Shown here one piece after another: positions 1-10,335 of a stretch of DNA of 64,000 nt (position 1 is its first letter; each line of letters opens with the position of its first letter). Both the position numbers and the translations under genes were made by a program. Source of the DNA: Ilex aquifolium (taxonomy: Eukaryota > Streptophyta > Magnoliopsida > Aquifoliales > Aquifoliaceae); NCBI GenBank assembly GCA_951799425.1, contig OX637402.1:6972001-7036000 (forward strand). Reading direction: 5' to 3'. The notes below the pieces were generated by a model, which worked only from the letters and a program-made list of their open reading frames with translations, had not been told where the DNA came from and searched no databases.

Positions 1-492
1 TCTCCTCATTGATCACCTAGGCTCCAAACTTGCAATCAAGGGTGTGAAAGGGGTGAATAGTGTTGTGGGCGTGTCAGGGGAGCATGGGAGGTCTGTTGGT
101 GGGACCCTCAAAGCAGCAGACATGAGTTGCAGAGCATTTGGGCAGATCAGGCAAAGCATACAAGTACGTCGAACTCTAGTGGCTTCAGCGTACTGGTACG
201 CATACCGGTACGCTAAACTCGAGTAGCCTTAGCGTACCGGTACGATTTTGGCTGACTTCCTGATTTTCTGATTTCCTCATCTCCTGAGCTATCCCCAAGC
301 TACCTTTTCATCCTCATTTGTCTCAAATGGGTTGGCAAGGCCTTAAGAAGCCTTATTTAGCACCTTTTAACTGCAAACACCAAATATCATCGTTAAGAAC
401 TCAAATATACCCAACTCCCATCATTTAATCTCCAAAAGCAATTAAAATAAGATGATTAGCACATAAAAATATACAAAGTTTTGTGCTAATCA
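1..492 (-). repeat. 3' LTR of element A (partial)
   Basis: Matches 10981-11498 with substitutions and indels. In minus orientation it starts TGATTAGCAC at 492, directly after a G-rich tract. About 670 bases of the LTR lie outside the window. It contains a degenerate copy of the GTACCGGTAC palindrome block at about 155-253. Confidence 0.9.
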
Positions 493-530
493 CACCCCCC
501 AACTTAGGTTTTGATAGTCCCTTAGCAAAA
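493..530 (-). other. Terminal polypurine tract of A with upstream hairpin
   Basis: On the minus strand AAGTTGGGGGGTG (505-493) directly abuts the 3' LTR and is the expected plus-strand primer. Just upstream, 530-509 can fold as TTTTGCTA-AGGGAC-TATCAAAA with one mismatch. Element C has the equivalent hairpin with a perfect stem. Confidence 0.8.
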
Positions 531-797
531 AGTTATTTCCAACACAAGACAATGAGTATAACACACACTCAATCCATTTAACTAACCATTCATCCAATCA
601 ATTAAAAAGCACAAAATCATAATGCAATTCCAAAATAACATAGACAAGATTGAATCCGAAATTATGGTTTCTTCATTAATGTGTTCTGAATTTGGAGTAC
701 ATAGAGTAGGACATCAAAAGTGACAAAATAGCCTACGACTCCATTCTATCTATATCCAATCCATCCCCAAAAGAAAAGATAAAAACTACAAAGCCTA
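531..797. other. Non-coding spacer of A
   Basis: AT-rich sequence between the acidic ORF and the terminal polypurine tract. I see no motif or credible reading frame in it. Confidence 0.6.
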
Positions 798-1181
798 CTA
801 CACATTCTCCTCATCATCCTCAGACTCATCACCTTCATCATTCTCCTCACCTTCCCCAGACTCCTCAGTGTCATCATCATCATCCTCCTCCTCTTCCTCA
901 ACTGCTGTGGAGGCAGAGGGGGCAGAAGCAGAGGGAGCAGTGGCAGGTGGAGTGGGGACTTCTGGGATGGGCCTCCCAGGGAAGGTATGCACAAAAAGCT
1001 CCTTCATCATTGCCGCCATACCCAACACAGTAGCCTCAATCCCATGCACCGTAGTCTCTAGTGCATCGAGGCGCTTAGGGACCGAACGTTCAGGTGTAGC
1101 AGCGGATGGCCGAGCGGATGAAGATGCCCCGGGGGCCTCAGAACCAGCAGCCATGGTCTTGGCTCGCTTCCCTCGACTCAT
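798..1181 (-). CDS. Acidic-tail ORF, probably the C-terminal part of the A envelope-position protein
   Basis: 127 codons. It begins with a basic stretch (SRGKRAK), continues through an Ala/Ser/Pro-rich region, has a short heptad-like segment around residues 35-65, and ends in about 35 residues that are almost all Glu or Asp. Its ATG overlaps the stop of the preceding ORF (ATGA, 1181-1178), in a different frame. This can be read either as two overlapping cistrons or as one ancestral ORF broken by a frameshift. Low-complexity acidic tails also arise by repeat slippage, so coding status is only moderately supported. No enzymatic motif is visible and no function is claimed. Confidence 0.45.
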   Translation of the reverse strand: MSRGKRAKTMAAGSEAPGASSSARPSAATPERSVPKRLDALETTVHGIEATVLGMAAMMKELFVHTFPGRPIPEVPTPPATAPSASAPSASTAVEEEEEDDDDDTEESGEGEENDEGDESEDDEENV

Positions 1182-2191
1182 GGCTTTTCTTTTCTTCTTA
1201 CTGGTTCTGCCGATGGCTCCAGTCTCTGGGGGTTAATCTTGTCGAACGCATAGCGCTTAACTTTGAATTGCTTGCACATCCGGGTTACCAAGTTCCCGAA
1301 TGGCAGTTTGATTATAGGCCTTTGCGTCTCAGCAAAGTTTTTAATTTCTTGCCAAATGAGAAGAGTGAAGTCAATTGCCTTCCTGGACACGACTGCATCC
1401 AAAAGGGTCAGCTTCTCTAAATTTGGTTTCTTTTCCGCACCCCTTGGCAAAAGATTGCAATGGAGGAGCTTATTCAACAATCCATAAGTGGGCTTCAACC
1501 TCCCACTTTGCACTGTTCCCTTGAATTCTCCAGGCTCCTGATACATCAATTCTGCCAATTCAGATATCTTCTTGGATTTGGTAACGTTATGTGGATAGAC
1601 AGGTGTAGACCCAGGTGGCCTCTCGTACCCACCCAGGAGTGTGGCAATGACATCAGGGGTCACCACAAACATTTTGCCCCGAACATTGATTTTCAAGACT
1701 TCCACTCCGTCCACCTTTGACATCCGGAGTGTTTGGTAAAATTCCCTACACATTGACAAGTTATACCCCTCAACAGGCTCAAACCAAAAATTCATACCAT
1801 GTGCTTCGATAATTTTCATAGCCTCATTCCTTGGGGTAAGGGAAATGGAGTCCAGGTACCATTCGTAAGTGATCCCTTTCTCCCGGATCAGTCGATCCCT
1901 AGCCTCATTCTGGGCTTTCTTTCTCAGCTCACTCCTATCGCCACTCGACCCCTCTCCACTTCTCTTATGACCACTAGAGCCTTCGGGTGGAGGAGATTCA
2001 GGTCCCACTGTTTTGGTGCAGGCCATGCACAGCAACAGTGCCCCCATCGTAAGAAAAGCGAAAAGGGTCAAGAAAAGACCCTCAATCGGGTCCATGGTCT
2101 CTTGGAGAATCCCTATAGAACGAGCCATCTGAGAGATTTTAGGAGAATTTGAGAAATAAAGAGAGAAGAGGGTTTGGGGAATTTTTGGCAC
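1178..2191 (-). CDS. Envelope-position ORF of A (plant-transposon-protein-like, one N-terminal membrane segment)
   Basis: 337 codons, uninterrupted, although the gag-pol of the same element is full of stops. It lies between pol and the 3' LTR, where Athila elements carry an env-like ORF. Around residues 36-58 there is a hydrophobic stretch (LFLTLFAFLTMGALLLCMAC) that could be a membrane anchor or uncleaved signal. After a charged Ser/Gly-rich linker, residues about 110-310 have the look of the 'putative plant transposon protein' domain common in Athila ORFs (MNFWFEP, FYQTLR, VRGKMFVVTPDVIATLLGG). The first ATG at 2191 is used here; a second possible start is MARSIGILQE about 20 codons later. 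No fusion peptide or furin-like site was seen, so envelope function is positional inference only. Confidence 0.7.
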   Translation of the reverse strand: MPKIPQTLFSLYFSNSPKISQMARSIGILQETMDPIEGLFLTLFAFLTMGALLLCMACTKTVGPESPPPEGSSGHKRSGEGSSGDRSELRKKAQNEARDRLIREKGITYEWYLDSISLTPRNEAMKIIEAHGMNFWFEPVEGYNLSMCREFYQTLRMSKVDGVEVLKINVRGKMFVVTPDVIATLLGGYERPPGSTPVYPHNVTKSKKISELAELMYQEPGEFKGTVQSGRLKPTYGLLNKLLHCNLLPRGAEKKPNLEKLTLLDAVVSRKAIDFTLLIWQEIKNFAETQRPIIKLPFGNLVTRMCKQFKVKRYAFDKINPQRLEPSAEPVRRKEKP

Positions 2192-2470
2192 TTAGGGTTT
2201 GAAAAGTTTGATTTCCACTGAATCACAGCACAAGGGAGAGGATTTGAGAGATTGAAGGAAGATTGTTGTGATTTGGAAGCCTAAGGGGTTATTCGGGTGA
2301 GAGAGGAGTGAAAGGGGGGTTGTATTTTAGGAGTGAAATGAAAGGTGTTCCGAAAGAAGTCGATTAAAAGCCCTAACCTTTGGCATCCCAGGCAAAGTGT
2401 ACCGGTACGCTGAACTCCAGTAGCCTTAGCGTACCGGTACGCGTACCGGTACGGTTTGGCTGACTTTCTA
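2192..2470 (-). promoter_or_regulatory. Candidate promoter/leader of the envelope-position ORF, containing an LTR-like palindrome block
   Basis: 2399-2452 carries three GTACCGGTAC-type palindromes and flanking words (ACTCCAGTAGCCTTAGCG, GGTTTGGCTGACTT) that match the LTR of the same element (11138-11268). Between this block and the ATG at 2191 the minus strand is pyrimidine-rich. It carries AAACCCTA, a telo-box as found in plant 5' leaders, a few bases before the ATG. I see no clear TATA box. A promoter role is inferred. Confidence 0.4.
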
Positions 2471-4282
2471 AATATTCCTGCTGAGCAACCCTTCACTACT
2501 CCTTTTCATTTTAGGACCTCCCATATACATTCTAACACTCTCTTCATGACCTCTACTCTACCCTAAACATATACTCCATACTCCACTTGTAAATCACCAT
2601 TCGAACCATCATGCCCAATTCATTACTGAAATTGCAATGTTATTTAAAATTTTGATGTACTAAATACACAAAACATAGCCTCCTACTTTTAGATATCAAA
2701 ATGCACACCAAAATGTAAAACATGAATTCAGTTCAAAGCAGCATTCCTAACCCTTTTCAAATATCCAAAACTTGAGAAATATTCCCTCATTCTTGCAAGC
2801 ATGGAGCTATTTAACAAATTTCTCAAATGATTGAACTAAGTATACATGAGCAACACCATAGTCTTAGACACTAGTATAAAGTATGCACCTACAAATTTAT
2901 TTTCAACTCGAGTGTGTGTGAAGTTTAACAAGTAATTTGAGCACTTACGCAACATAATTCACATTCGGATAGCTAGACAAATTCAGTTTCAATGCAAAAC
3001 TCACCAAGGGTCACTCTTAAGCAATAAAATACACTCAAGTTATCCTGGTATGCACTCCATGTGTACATGTGATATAGAATCTTGTGTTCAAAACAAAGTG
3101 TGCTCACATGTAATCCAAAAATGAAGTTCATATATGAAAATGAAGCGACCTTAGCATAGTCTCATGAACAGAATGCTAGGGCATTAGGTAGTAAGACTTA
3201 ACTCATCATTTCCTTTGAAATTATGCACCTCCCAAGCTTCTCTAGATCACTTGGGACTTTAAGGGTTAAAATGGGGCCTTGGGGTGATATCTAGGTAAAT
3301 GAAATGAAGGCTATAGGATACCAAAGAGGGTTGTTCCGAGTGTATGACCTTTATTTCAAAAAGATCTCCCTTTTATGGGATTTCTAGGCTAACACCATCA
3401 CCACACTCTTTGTTTCTTTTCTTTGTTTTCCTTAACATTTTCCTTTTCTTTTGATCATTCTTTTCACTCCCTTTTTCTCCTTTTCTCGGGTTTTCATTCT
3501 TTTGGTAGTCAACTCTTTGAATTCCAACATCATTCATCCCTTTTGCTTGAATTTCCAAACCCTACTTCCTTTTTCTTTTACGATCAAATCATATCCAGCT
3601 CTAGGAACAACCAAGGTAAGGTAGATATTCATCATTTTCATTGGCTTGGTCAAATGTGTGGCATAGAAACGAGTTTCAATTAAGGCTCAATCACGGCACT
3701 AGGGATAATATTTGCACAAGAAAAAGGGCAAAGGCTCAAAATATTCAATGATGGCCTAAGATCACTTCCAGGTCCGCATGGGATGGCATTATATGTTCAA
3801 GATAAATCAGTCTACCACCCAAATGCAACTAACCAAAACAAGCATAATGAGACTATTGAACAAATTTGACATTGAAAAATTGTGCTTTGAGTAATTGTAA
3901 GTTCCCTCCAAAAGGATTTGGCACTAAAGCTCTCATGGGTCCTTACTCATCTCCACTACTTATGTCAAACTTAAAACATGAATCCAATCCGTAAATTGCC
4001 GAAATTACACATTCAAGAATCACATACAGTTGAGTTCAAAAATCAATACATATGTGATACTTATGCATAGGATCAACTTCCATAAAATGCTCATGTGCAC
4101 AAAGTTCACAACAAAGATCAACATGTCATCCAACTCACACACTCTTCATGAAGGAATACAGGTCAACAATTAGATATTTTTGATCGAAAATTTTCAAATT
4201 TTTTTTTACATATTTTTCACTAATGCAAGCAAAACTCAAAAATTCCCCAACAACCTTGGTGTATCATACACATGGTGCACCT
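2471..4282. other. Long non-coding spacer of A between pol and the envelope-position ORF
   Basis: About 1.8 kb without a credible reading frame. A run rich in purines on the minus strand lies at about 3370-3570, and element C has a similar A/G-rich stretch at 42010-42160 in the same relative place. Otherwise I see nothing. Confidence 0.6.
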
Positions 4283-4320
4283 CACCCCCCAACTTGAATC
4301 ATGCATTGTCCTCAATGCAT
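4283..4320 (-). other. Internal polypurine tract of A with perfect hairpin
   Basis: On the minus strand a perfect 8 bp stem ATGCATTG-AGGA-CAATGCAT (4320-4301) is followed by AAGTTGGGGGGTG (4295-4283). This is the same G-tract sequence as the terminal primer site. It lies about 200 bases after the pol stop. Element C has the same arrangement with a different but still perfect stem. Confidence 0.75.
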
Positions 4321-4520
4321 CAAAAAATATATAGTATGCAATGAAAGACAGTAAAAATGAGTAGGGTAAGAGAACACCTCGTGATTGAGCTTTTGACAAA
4401 AGCACCAAGATCTGAAATTAATAAAGACACAGCTATACAAGCAAAGAAAGTGAGTGACATGAAAATAAATATCACATAAATAAATGACAGTAACTGTACA
4501 CTAAAGAGCATAAACACTAG

Positions 4521-6260
4521 CTAGTCCTCCACAAACTCCGGATACGCGGGATCCGTCAACTCTTCCTCCACTTCTTGCTCTGCAGAACCCTCGAAGAATG
4601 GCTTGAGTCTTTAGCCATTTACTTTGAATGTCTGGGCATTCTCAGGGTTTGTCACCTCAATAGCTCCGTTGGGGTAGGCCACCTTGACAAGATAGGGGCC
4701 ATCCCAACAGGATCGGAGTTTTCCTTGAAAAATTAAGAGGCAAGAATTATATAAGAGCACTTTTTGCCCGGGCTCAATTGATTTATGTATGATGGAATTA
4801 TCATGAAAGATTTTAGCCCGTTCCTTTGAAATTTTTGAGCTCTCGTAAGCATCTCATCGAATCTCTTCCAACTCATTCAGCTCTAACTTCCTATGTGCAC
4901 CGGCCATCCTCAAATTAAAGTTTAAAGTCTTAATGGCCCAATAAGCCTTGTGTTCCATTTCGACAGGCAGATGGCAAGCCTTTCCATAGACAAGCCGATA
5001 GGGAGACATGCCCAAAACAGTCTTATAGGCAGTGCAGTATGCCCATAGGGCATCGGTCAATCTATTGGACCAATCCTTCCTACCTGGGTTAACAGTTTTT
5101 TCTAGGATGGTCTTGATCTCCCTATTGGCTAGCTCAGCTTGGCCATTTATTTGTGGGTGATAAGTGGTGGATACTTTGTGAGTGACGCCATATTTGAACA
5201 TTAGAGATGCAAATGGCCTATTATAGAAGTGGGATCCACCATCACTGATCATTGCTCGAGGCATCCCAAACCTCGAAAAGATATTCTCTTTGAGAAACTT
5301 GACTACGACCCGGTGGTCATTAGTCTTGGTCGGGATAGCCTCCACCCACTTAGACACATAGTCCACTGCCAGAAGGATGTACAGATAACCGAATGACATA
5401 GGGAATGGACCAATGAAGTCGATGCCCCAACAGTCGAATATTTCTATGACAAGCACAAGGGAGAGGGGCATCATGCTTCTCCAGGTCACACTACCCAATT
5501 GTTGGCATCTGTCGCATTCCTTACAGAACGAAACACAATATTTTATAAGAGAGGGCCAGTAGAAACCTGATTGAAGAATTTTAGCGGAAGTCTTCTTCGC
5601 TGAAAAATGTCCGCCGCAAGCTCGTGAATGGCAAAATGCAAGGACGTCCCGATGTTCGTTCTCAGGTACACATCTCCTCATGACCTGATTAGGGCAATAC
5701 TTGAACAAATACGGGTTGTCGAAGTAGAAGTACTTCATATCTGCCATGAATCGTCTTCTATCCTCTGGGCTCCATTGCGGCGTTATCTGTCCTGTTGCAA
5801 GGTAATTACATATATCAGCATACCAAGGACATACCAAATGAATTGAAAGCAAATGTTCGTCAGGCAAAAAGTCAGGGATCGGAATATGCTCATCAGCCTC
5901 TTGCACCATAAGCCGGGATAAATGATCCGCCACCACGTTCTCAACTCCTTTCTTGTCCTTGATCGTCAAGTCAAATTCTTGTAGGAAGAGTATCCACCTA
6001 ATGAGTCTTGGTTTCGCATCCTGCTTAGACAACAAGTACTTCAAGGCAGAATGGTCAGTAAAGACAATAATAGGCGAACCAATGATGTATGAGCGAAATT
6101 TATCTAAGGCAAACACTACTGCTAGCAACTCTTTCTCAGTGGTAGTGTAATTCATCTGAGCATCATTGAGTGTTTTGCTAGCATAGTGTATCACATATTT
6201 CCTGTTTTCCTCCCTTTGACCGAGCACTGCGCCGACCGCATAATCACTCACGTCGCACAT
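4521..6260 (-). pseudogene. pol: RNase H and integrase segment of A gag-pol
   Basis: Starts inside RNase H ([13 protein letters not shown], with [12 protein letters not shown] and [11 protein letters not shown] carrying the expected acidic residues). It continues into the integrase zinc-binding region ([10 protein letters not shown], then CKECDRC) and the catalytic core: Asp in GIDFIGPF, Asp in ISDGGSHF and Glu in [12 protein letters not shown]. Two stops fall near the end: TGA at 4854-4856 (where Arg or Asn is expected) and TAA at 4611-4613 (where Gln is expected in VNG-RLKPF). The natural end is the TAG at 4521-4523. A TGA at 6279-6281 separates it from the RT segment. The product would have inserted the cDNA into the genome. 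It is non-functional as read. Confidence 0.85.
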
Positions 6261-6278
6261 GAGCTCAAAAGGTAGATC

Positions 6279-8401
6279 TCACCTGGGTGGTCGCATGATA
6301 GGAGGCGTGACAAGCATGCTCTTAAGTTTTTTAAAGGATGTCTCACAGTCATCCGACCACTCAAAGAGAATCTCCTTAGACAGTAGGTCGGTCAAGGGTC
6401 GAGCTAATGCACTGAAATTTTTTATAAACCTGCGATAAAAACCTGCATGGCCTAAAAATGACCGGATTCCCTTAATGGCTCTCGGTGTGGGGAGGTTGGA
6501 GATGGCCTCCACCTTGGATTTGTCGACTTCAATACCCCTTGCCGAGACTATATGGCCAAGCACAATTCCTTCCGTCACCATAAAGTGACACTTTTCCCAA
6601 TTCAACACTAGATTCTTCTCCTCACATCTTGTTAGAACTTTCTCCAAGTTTGTCAAACATCCGTCGAATGAATCCCCAAACACTGAAAAGTCATCCATGA
6701 ATACCTCCACTATCTTTTCCACCATATCACTTAAAATCCCCATCATGCATCGTTGAAAAGTCCCAGAGCATTGCATAGACCAAACGGCATGCGACAGTAG
6801 GTGAAGGTACCATAGGGGTAGGTGAAAGTGGTCTTCTCTTGATCCTCTAATGCGATCTCTATTTGATTATAGCCAGAGTACCCATCTAGAAACCAATAGA
6901 ATAGGTGCCCAGCTACTCTTTCCAAAACTTGATGAAGAAATGGCATTGGGAAATTATCTTTTCTATTGCATGAGTTCAACCTCCGATAATCAATGCATAC
7001 CCTCCATCCGGTGATCACTCTTGTAGGTATAAGCTCATTCTCATCATTTTCCACCACCGTGACTCTGGATTTCTTTGGCACTACTTGTGTGGGGCTAACC
7101 CACTTACTGTCGGCAACTGGAAAAATGATCCCCACATCAAGTAGTTTCAGAACCTCATCCCTCACCACCTCCTTCATGATGGGGTTCAACCGTCTTTGTG
7201 GTTGTCGGGAAGGTTTGGAATCCTCCTAAAGATATATGCGGTGGGTGCAAATGAGAGGGCTTATCCCCTTGATATCTGCAATGGTCCACCCAATTGCTCC
7301 TTTATGTTTTCTCAATACCTCCAAGAGTTCTTTTTCTTGTTCCATGTTCAGCGTAGAGCTAATGACCACCGGGAATGTTTCTCCACCGCCAAGATAGGCG
7401 TACTTCAAATGGGAGGGTAACGGCTTCAACTCCAGGTTTGGCTTTTGTTCATCTGACGGAAAAATTTTATTTTCTTGTTGGGGTAACTCCTCGAATGTAG
7501 GAATCCAACTTTCCATCCCTTTCAATTCTCCTACGTCCTCTTGCTCATCCAACTCCTCAAGATCCACAACTCCTTCTTCCTTGAATTTCAACATCCTCTC
7601 CAACTCCAAGTGCTCCTCAACCAAGGTGTCGATTCTATTGACCTCACTTACTTCCTCATCATCACCCGGTTGCTTTGCCAAGTTGAATACATTGAGCTCC
7701 ATTGTCATGTTCCCAAACGCCAACTTCATTAGACCGTTCCTGCAATTTATCACAGCATTAGACATAGCAAGGAAGGGTCGTCCAAGTATAACGGGGATCT
7801 GGGAACTAAGGTTAGCAACAGGATGTGTATCTAGCACAATAAAATCGACAGGAAAGTAAAATTTATCAATTTGAACCAAGACATCTTCCACTAATCCCCT
7901 TGGTGTGCGGATGCTACGATCCGCTAATTGAAGCGTAATTCAGGTGGGCTTCAACTCCTCAAGCTTGAGTTGTTGATACACTGAGTAGGGAAGGAGATTG
8001 ACACTCGCCCCCAAGTCAAGCAATGCTTGTTCCACCCGGTAATTCCCTATGGTGATGGCAATTGTTGGACAGGCTGGGTCTTTGAATTTTGGAGGAGTAT
8101 TGGTCCTCAATATTGAGCTGACTTGTTCGGTTAAGAATGTTTTCTTCTGGACATTCAATCTCTTCTTCACCGTGCATAGATCCTTCAAAGTTTTGGCACA
8201 CGATGGTATTTTCTTGATAGCGTCGAGGAGTGAAATGTTAATCTTCACCTGCTTAAACATTTCCAAAATATCAGCATAATTTGCCACCTTAACAGGTGGC
8301 TTCAAACGACTCGAGAAAGGGGTAGGCATGGGAGGAATAAATACACAATCATCAGTCAATTTTTCTTTCTCATCAACCTCCCTTTCTTTCTCTTCACTCA
8401 A
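6279..8401 (-). pseudogene. pol: Protease and reverse transcriptase segment of A gag-pol
   Basis: The protease has the Athila-style active site LLDLGASVNL near 8000. A TGA at 7940-7942 interrupts it. The linker ORF ends in TAG at 7226-7228, within the conserved region just before the RT. The RT (7189-6279) shows TGWRVCIDYRRLN, the FLDGYSGYNQI motif and the catalytic FMDD at 6701-6690. A -1 frameshift lies near 6785, between the CNA and FQRCMM motifs, and a TGA at 6279-6281 replaces an expected Trp. The segment would have matured Gag-Pol and copied the RNA. It cannot yield a full product. Confidence 0.85.
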
Positions 8402-10174
8402 CTTACCCTATTCGGCCTCACTCTCATTCTCTTCTTCTATTGGCAATGCAGCTTTGGGTGAGACCCTTGGCACAACAGATTTATCGATTTGTTTGCCACT
8501 ACGAACGGTAGTGACTGCCTTGAGTTGCTCACAACTCTCTTTGGCAGGCTTTGCTAATTCAATCAAATGTTGGCCTTTAGGGTTCTCTTGGGGTTGAGCG
8601 GGGAATTTCCCCTTCTCTTGTTGTGATAACCCTATGGCATTGGTGATTTTCGTGAGTTGGGCCGAAATATTGTTATTGAAGGTGGTTTGGCTTTGAATGA
8701 AGTTATAGAACACATCCTCCAAGTTCCTCTTATGGGGAGTTTGGTAGGTGGGAGGATTGGATGGACCTTGTTGGGAGAAGTTTTGGGGAGATGGACTTTG
8801 GGAGAAATTCTGTGGGGGTGGATAGGATGAATACCCTTGCGGATTGGATAAGGGGTATTGGGAGCTAGACGCTTGCCCTTGACCTTGGTATTGGTTGTGG
8901 TGTTGACCTTGCTTAGGAGGCACGGGAGATGTGTATGTGTTTGATCCATGAGGGACAGGGTTATCATTTCTCCAACTGAAATTAGGGTGATTACTCCACC
9001 CCGGATTGTAAGTGTTAGCATTTGAAGAAAATGAGTGCCTCGGTTGGTTGAAGGCATGCACTTATTCATGGTACGCTTCCTTAAGCGCTGGAATGCTCGG
9101 GCACTCCGATATGGGATGCTCGACACTCTCACAAATCAAACAAACCTTCTCGGTCTTTGACATATGTGACACCTCATGCCTCCTATTGACCTCAAGAATA
9201 TCAACTTTCCTTGATAATTTGGCAATTTGTGAAAGCAAGTCTTCCCGGTCTCTCAAATCATAGATCCCTCCCCTCTGTGACTTACTACTACCCGGAGATG
9301 TCCTAGGTACATCGTTGGGATCCCTAACGTCCCAAGATTGTGCATTTTGGGCCAATGTACAAAAATAGTCGAGGGTCTCATCAGGGTCTTTGTTCAAGAA
9401 CTCGCCATTGCACATCATGTCAATGAATTGTCTATGGGTTGGTGTGATTCCTTCGTACAAGAAACTTACCAATTGCCACGATTGAAAGCCATGATGTGGT
9501 ATGGATTGTAACAACTCCTTGTAGTGATCCTAGCATTGATAGAATTGCTCATTGGGCTTCTCAGAAAAATTTTGAATTTCTTTTTTTAAAGCAGTGGTTC
9601 TATGAACCGGAAAAAATTTATTCAAATATACCGAAACCATTTGAGCCCAAGAGGTAATGGATTGAGGTCGCATGGCATGGAACCATGATTTGGCCTTATC
9701 GCTGAGGGAGAAAGGAAACAATTTCAATCGAGTTATGTCCTCCATAGCATAGTTAGCATTGAATGTTGCAACTATATCCTCAAACCATTTTATGTGCCAG
9801 TAAGGGTTTTCGTTTTCAATCCCGTGGAATGTAGGAAGTAGTTGCAACATCCCCGACTTAACTTGGAAAAGTTGAGCTTGGACTGGGAGGAGGATGCATG
9901 AGGGTCTGGTGCTACGAGTTGGTTGAAGGAAATCCCTCATAGACCTCGCCGGAGGATCCATTTGAATGTTATTCCCCTCATTCATGGGAGGGGGAAATTG
10001 CACTCGTGGGTTAGGCATTCTAGGTGGTTGCACTCCCCCGCCCCCTTGAATGTTTTGATTTGCACCGACATCATCAAAATTCTCACCTGCATCCTCGGGT
10101 GGGTCTTGGTTAATGTTCATGTTGGGGCCTAAGGGTTGTCTAACTAATCGGTTTTGTTCATCCCTTCCCCACAT
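8402..10174 (-). pseudogene. gag: Gag segment of A
   Basis: Begins MWGRDEQNRL at 10174, about 140 bases after the primer site. Conserved capsid words follow (GMLQLLPTFHGIENENPY, LKLFPFSLSDKAKSWF, VYLNKFFP). One CX2CX4HX4C zinc knuckle (CLICESVEHPISEC) lies at 9142-9101, and a Pro/Gln-rich tail follows it. In-frame stops: TAG at 9530-9532 (Trp expected), TAA at 9062-9064 (Gln expected) and TAG at 8408-8410. The first two fit C-to-T change on one strand or the other, as expected of methylated, silenced DNA. The product would have formed the particle and packaged the RNA. Confidence 0.85.
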
Positions 10175-10309
10175 GCAACAAACTATCTACAAATGAAAAT
10201 ATACACGAACAAGAATATATACACAGGACAACGTACCTCAGCCCGTGATGAAGATCACAGGACTTACCTCTGTCGTCCAGAAATCGCCTTCTTAGTTTGA
10301 CACATGCCT

Positions 10310-10327
10310 TCCCCGGCAACGGCACAA
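10310..10327 (-). other. Primer binding site of A (tRNA-Asp type)
   Basis: The minus strand reads TTGTGCCGTTGCCGGGGA, matching the complement of a plant tRNA-Asp 3' end at 16 of 18 positions. It lies a few bases inside the 5' LTR, as expected for minus-strand priming. Confidence 0.8.
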
Positions 10328-10335
10328 AAAATGCT

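Noticed and set aside
868-2152. Plus-strand open frames of 80-122 codons opposite the envelope-position ORF
   Set aside because: Antisense shadows; Ser- and Leu-rich readings of the acidic and basic codons of the real ORF.
3373-3683. Pyrimidine-rich open frames in the A spacer
   Set aside because: Low-complexity reading of a TTTCT-rich stretch.
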